Source: Brachionus manjavacas
Taxonomy: Eukaryota > Rotifera > Eurotatoria > Ploima > Brachionidae
Reading direction: 5' to 3'
NCBI GenBank assembly: GCA_019054805.1
Contig: JAHQIY010000007.1
Span: forward strand, 315,501-379,500
DNA: 64,000 bases
Shown piece by piece: positions 60,456 through 64,000 of the stretch. Below the pieces are notes generated by a model. It saw only the letters and a program-made list of their open reading frames with translations, was not told where the DNA came from and searched no databases. The stretch's first letter is position 1, and each line of letters opens with the position of its first letter. Made by a program: the position numbers and the translations under genes.

Positions 60456-63400
60456 ATGACTGAAGAATCGTAATATTTTATTCAAATCGCTTAAAGGAAG
60501 TTTATTTTAATATCAATTTAGGGTTAAGGTAGCAGTAAGATGCCGGCCTTTCAATCAAAGGTAACCTAATTTCTAATAGACGAGGTTTTTTTCTATTTTA
60601 ACTGTTAAATTTTCATAGAGAAAAAGATAGAGGAGCTAAATTGGTAATCAAAATGAATGGACCTGTGACTACAATTGAAAATCCTGACGAGCCAAGTAGA
60701 TGTTTATTTTCATAGGTGTATATTTGATTTAAACTTTTTTTTAGATGAACCACCAAAATCGGTAATTTAATTGTCAAAACATTATAGAATATTTAATTAA
60801 ATGTTAAACACGCTTTTAATACTTTAATTGTTATACCACGCACGTTTTAACTAGTGATGCTGGTTATGTTTGGTCTGGCTAACCAGATCTTTGGTTAACC
60901 AAGCAGTCAATAACCAACATCACTGGTTTTAACGGCGATGAACCCTTTTTTAAAAAAATTAAATTTTCTTTTAAAATATTGAAAAATAATTAGGAAGAAT
61001 AATTAGCTTCAAATTAAATTAAAAAATATCAAACATATCTTCGGAATTGTGAACTTCAGAACAAACTAAAAAACTAAAAATACAAAAATTGAAAATTTAA
61101 ATAAATTTTTTTCAGAGGTTTAAAAAATTCATAAAAATTTTAAAGACCTTTCAGCCTTCATTAAAGAAGCAATAAAAATTCTTTAATTTAGTGCTTTTTT
61201 TATAAAATAGGGGATTTTTAAGAAATTAGATAATAAAAACTAGAATTAAAAAGTCCTCAACTTTTCTATAAATCTTTAATATTATCGATAGACATTAAAA
61301 AGATTTTGTCTTATGATTATTTTCTTGTTGCTCGATTTTTTCGTTTTTTAATCAATATTTATTTTGTTTTTAACTAATTTAATTTTATTTATTTGTTTAT
61401 TTTTAATAATCTAATCTATTAACAAATTTATTTATTAGAAAAGCTTAAATAATTGATTTAAAGTTGAATTTTATTTAATTTTCGTCATAGCAGAATAATA
61501 ATTTACTAGAAACAAATGAAGCAATTTTTATGATTTATTTACTGATTGATAATTATTATGTATATTATCATTCTTTTTTTTTTTTGATCATTCCATCAAA
61601 AGACAGAAAAGAATGAAAACTGTTGTTCTCATAGACCTAAAAAACCTTATTTTATTAGAAGCAAACTGTAAAATCAGGAAATTCAAAGGCCAAATATACT
61701 GAGTTGAATAAGTAGTCAATTTTTCTTTATGAAAAAATAGAGAATTGTTAAAAATTTGAAATTAATGCAACAAACTATTTTTATGTCCTCTTCTTAAATG
61801 CCTATCAAACCTTTAAGCAAAACGAAATGAGAATGTTTGGTAACCTTTCTTTTTAAAAACTAGTGTTACATATACACAAACCGGTTCAATACACGGAAAC
61901 AAGATAATTATAAAACTTTAGGAAACCTTAATAAATCTTAAGTTGGACCCATTTTCGATTATACATTCCCATGTCTTAACTCATTCTCACAAACATAAAA
62001 GAATACAGGTAATACGACAATCCCTCCAAAATTTTACATCACGAGGTCTTAAATAAGCTTCAATTACTAACAGTCTCGAATCGACTTTTTGAGTTGAGTG
62101 AGAGATATGTTAGGGCAGGACTGAGTCATTCTTGTCAATTGGTTGCCAGACTGGCGGAAGAATACAATTTTTTCCTTCGGAATTTTTAATTTTTGCATTT
62201 ACGGCAATTTAAATATTATTATTATAAAACTCTTACTCATTCTGATTGATAAATCAATTTTGCAAAATATTGCTGAGTGTAACAATTTTATACCACCAAA
62301 AAAAGGTTCCAAACTAACTTACATTTTTAATATGGCATAACCTTGTTTCTGCCTCAAATTCTTAGTTGCTAAATAAAGTTTCAAAACACTTTTTAATTGT
62401 GGATGTGAGATAAAATTTGGAAAAAAATTATCCAAAAATTAATCTTAGTCAAATAAAGTCGAAATTTTTAGTTTTTATTAAATTATTGATTTTAAAAGAA
62501 ACTCATCAAATTTATTTGAATTATAAAAATCTAAATTATTTTAAATTGTAAAACTCAAGTTTTCTTTTGATCATTCATATTGGTAATTTTTAATACAAAC
62601 AGCTCTTTTTAAATTATTAAATTAAAAAAATTTAAAAGGTCACATGATGGTTTCACTGAAAAGCATGACGGATTATTGGTTCCTGATTCACAAAAATCCA
62701 ATTATGCTTCTCAACAAAAAGTGTTTGACGATTTGGGCACTGGCGTTTTAAAAAACGCATTCGAAGGCTTCAATTGCTCCTTATTTGCATATGGTCAAAC
62801 TGGTTCTGGAAAATCTTATTCCATGGTTGGTTATGGGGTGAACAAGTTAGAAAATTTGCTCTTTCTCAAATAGATCTAGTCTTATTAAAACATTTCAGAG
62901 GTATTGTTCCAATTACATGTGAAGCACTCTTTGAAAAAATCTCAAAAAACCAAGAAGTTTTTTTTTTCTTTTCAAAGTATTTAAAATTTAAAAAATTTTT
63001 AAATTAAAGAAATTTGAAGTTACATTTTCGATGCTCGAAATTTACAATGAACAAGTCAATGATTTGCTAAATAAAAATAACCAAAAAGGCGGTCTTCAAG
63101 TTAGACAGCATCCCAGTCAGGGATATTTTTATGCACAAGATCTGAAACGTATCCCTGTGGGCAGCTACAAGGAAATAGAGAGAAGAATTCAAGAAGGAAC
63201 AGCAAATCGAACAGTAGCATCAACTCATATGAACGCTACAAGCTCTAGAGCGCATACCATTGTGACTATAACATTCGATCAAATATTTGATTCACCTGGA
63301 GGTGAAACTAAAAAAAGTAGTGTGATTAACTTAGTTGATTTGGCAGGCTCGGAACGAGCAGATAGCACTGGCGCTACCGGCGACAGACTAAAAGAAGGTG

Positions 63401-64000
63401 CGAACATAAATAAATCATTATCAGCTTTAGGAAATGTAATTTCAGTAAGTATTTTAGCTTGATTTTTTTAAGAATTTTATTAAGTATTTTTACAATTAGG
63501 CTTTGGCTGAAATTTCAATGGGTTCAAAAAAGAAAATAGTTGTCCCTTACAGAGACTCAGTTTTGACCAAATTGTTACAAAATGCTCTTGGAGGAAACAG
63601 GTTTAAATTAACAAATATTTAAAATTTAAAATTAAATAATTTTTTTGAAAAGTAAAACAATTATGATTGCTGCCCTTTCTCCTGCTGATATTAATTACGG
63701 AGAAACTTTATCAACTTTGCGGTATGCGGACAGGGCTAAAAGAATTAAGACTAAGGCTGTGGTTAACGAAAATCCAATTGATAAACTTATTAGACAACTT
63801 AAAGTGAATAAAAAATAGATTGTTATTTTTTATTGATTTTGTCTTTAAAGGAGGAAAATGAAAAATTGAAAGCCATGATCGAAAGTGGAAAATTATCTCT
63901 GAATATTGATCCAAAGTCTGGAATCTCTTACAACAAAGAAGGTAGTTAATTTTTTTCAATTTTATGAAATGAATTACAATCGCGTAATTTGCTCCGCTAG
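60456..64000 (+). CDS. Kinesin-3 family motor, KIF28/KLP-6-like (5' part, continues past the window)
   Basis: Eleven exons: 60456-60469, 60522-60560, 60619-60695, 60745-60761, 62560-62582, 62639-62845, 62899-62956, 63010-63444, 63500-63600, 63653-63803, 63851-63941, then an intron (GAAG|GTAGTT) to the edge. All junctions keep frame. The protein starts MTEES then [18 protein letters not shown]. The motor domain is complete: P-loop [10 protein letters not shown], switch [12 protein letters not shown], switch [10 protein letters not shown], microtubule-binding [19 protein letters not shown] and neck RYADRAKRI. Blocks such as [18 protein letters not shown] and [19 protein letters not shown] point to the KIF28/KLP-6 branch of kinesin-3, plus-end-directed transporters; C. 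elegans KLP-6 works in cilia of sensory neurons. The FHA and tail regions lie outside the window. Exons of 14, 17 and 23 nt are unusually small. Confidence 0.92.
60841..60937. repeat. Small palindromic element in a kinesin intron
   Basis: Arms about 60841-60867 and 60910-60937: CTAGTGATGCTGGTTAT on the left pairs with ATAACCAACATCACTGG on the right, with one bulk mismatch position and further pairing through CGTTTTAAC / GTTTTAACG. The 42-nt interior also holds a shorter hairpin (TGGCTAACCA, TGGTTAACCA). It is the size and shape of a short MITE or a stable hairpin. Confidence 0.6.
62074..62189 (+). pseudogene. Orphan exon-like fragment, copy B, related to 3641-3828
   Basis: After ACTAACAG the sequence begins TCTCGAATCGACTTTTTGA as in copy A and reads [20 protein letters not shown], then [14 protein letters not shown], to a TAA at 62187-62189. 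It aligns without gaps to copy A for about 95 nt and keeps the same frame, then the two diverge. It sits in intron 4 of the kinesin gene and does not fit that protein. It has no neighbouring exon, so it is most likely a relic. Confidence 0.45.

Larger units (their letters stand above)
60762..62559 (+). other. Intron 4 of the kinesin gene
   Basis: 1798 nt, AAATCG|GTAATT to ACTCAAG|TTTTC. The longest intron of this gene here; the others are about 45-60 nt. It contains a small palindrome (60841-60937) and an orphan exon-like fragment (62074-62189), both listed separately. Confidence 0.8.

Overview
The window is eukaryotic nuclear DNA from an animal. It is very AT-rich (intergenic DNA is mostly A/T runs), and most introns are GT-AG and only about 45-60 nt long, with a few of 0.3-3.1 kb. 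The gene set is metazoan: a neurexin/axotactin-like laminin-G receptor, a puromycin-sensitive aminopeptidase, two Na+-coupled SLC4 bicarbonate transporters, an EFHC axonemal protein and a kinesin-3. Motile-cilia genes plus low GC and tiny introns fit a small ciliated invertebrate such as a monogonont rotifer. That placement is inference; nothing here fixes the phylum. All exon models below were built by eye from splice-site dinucleotides and frame continuity, and every internal junction listed keeps frame.

Layout. 1-450: decayed coding fragment (minus). 1190-2532: three-exon gene for an unrecognised 414-aa Cys-rich protein (minus). 2.5-5.3 kb: AT-rich spacer holding an orphan exon-like fragment at 3641-3828. 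5267-20194: one large minus-strand gene in only three exons, predicting a 3588-aa membrane receptor: signal peptide, about 14 laminin-G-like domains with interspersed EGF/Cys-rich modules, one transmembrane helix, then a cytoplasmic WD40 propeller. 20.2-33.6 kb: 13.4 kb without a convincing gene. 33646-37089: M1 aminopeptidase (plus, NPEPPS type) with two candidate mutually exclusive 97-nt exons just before the GAMEN motif. 41296-46617 and 50424-55095: tandem SLC4 paralogs (plus, 18 and 16 exons), both intact. 56.3-57.5 kb: a foldback element with ~130-nt arms, then a dead Tc1/mariner-type transposase (minus). 57659-60013: EFHC1/2-like gene (minus). 60456 to the window end: kinesin-3, KIF28/KLP-6-like (plus, continues beyond the window). 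The last two start head to head with 442 nt between their ATGs.

The genes do not form one pathway. The EFHC/kinesin pair may share a promoter and a ciliary role, and the SLC4 pair is a local duplication. The most unusual items are the laminin-G/TM/WD40 fusion, the duplicated aminopeptidase exon, and the sharply different intron sets of the two SLC4 copies.
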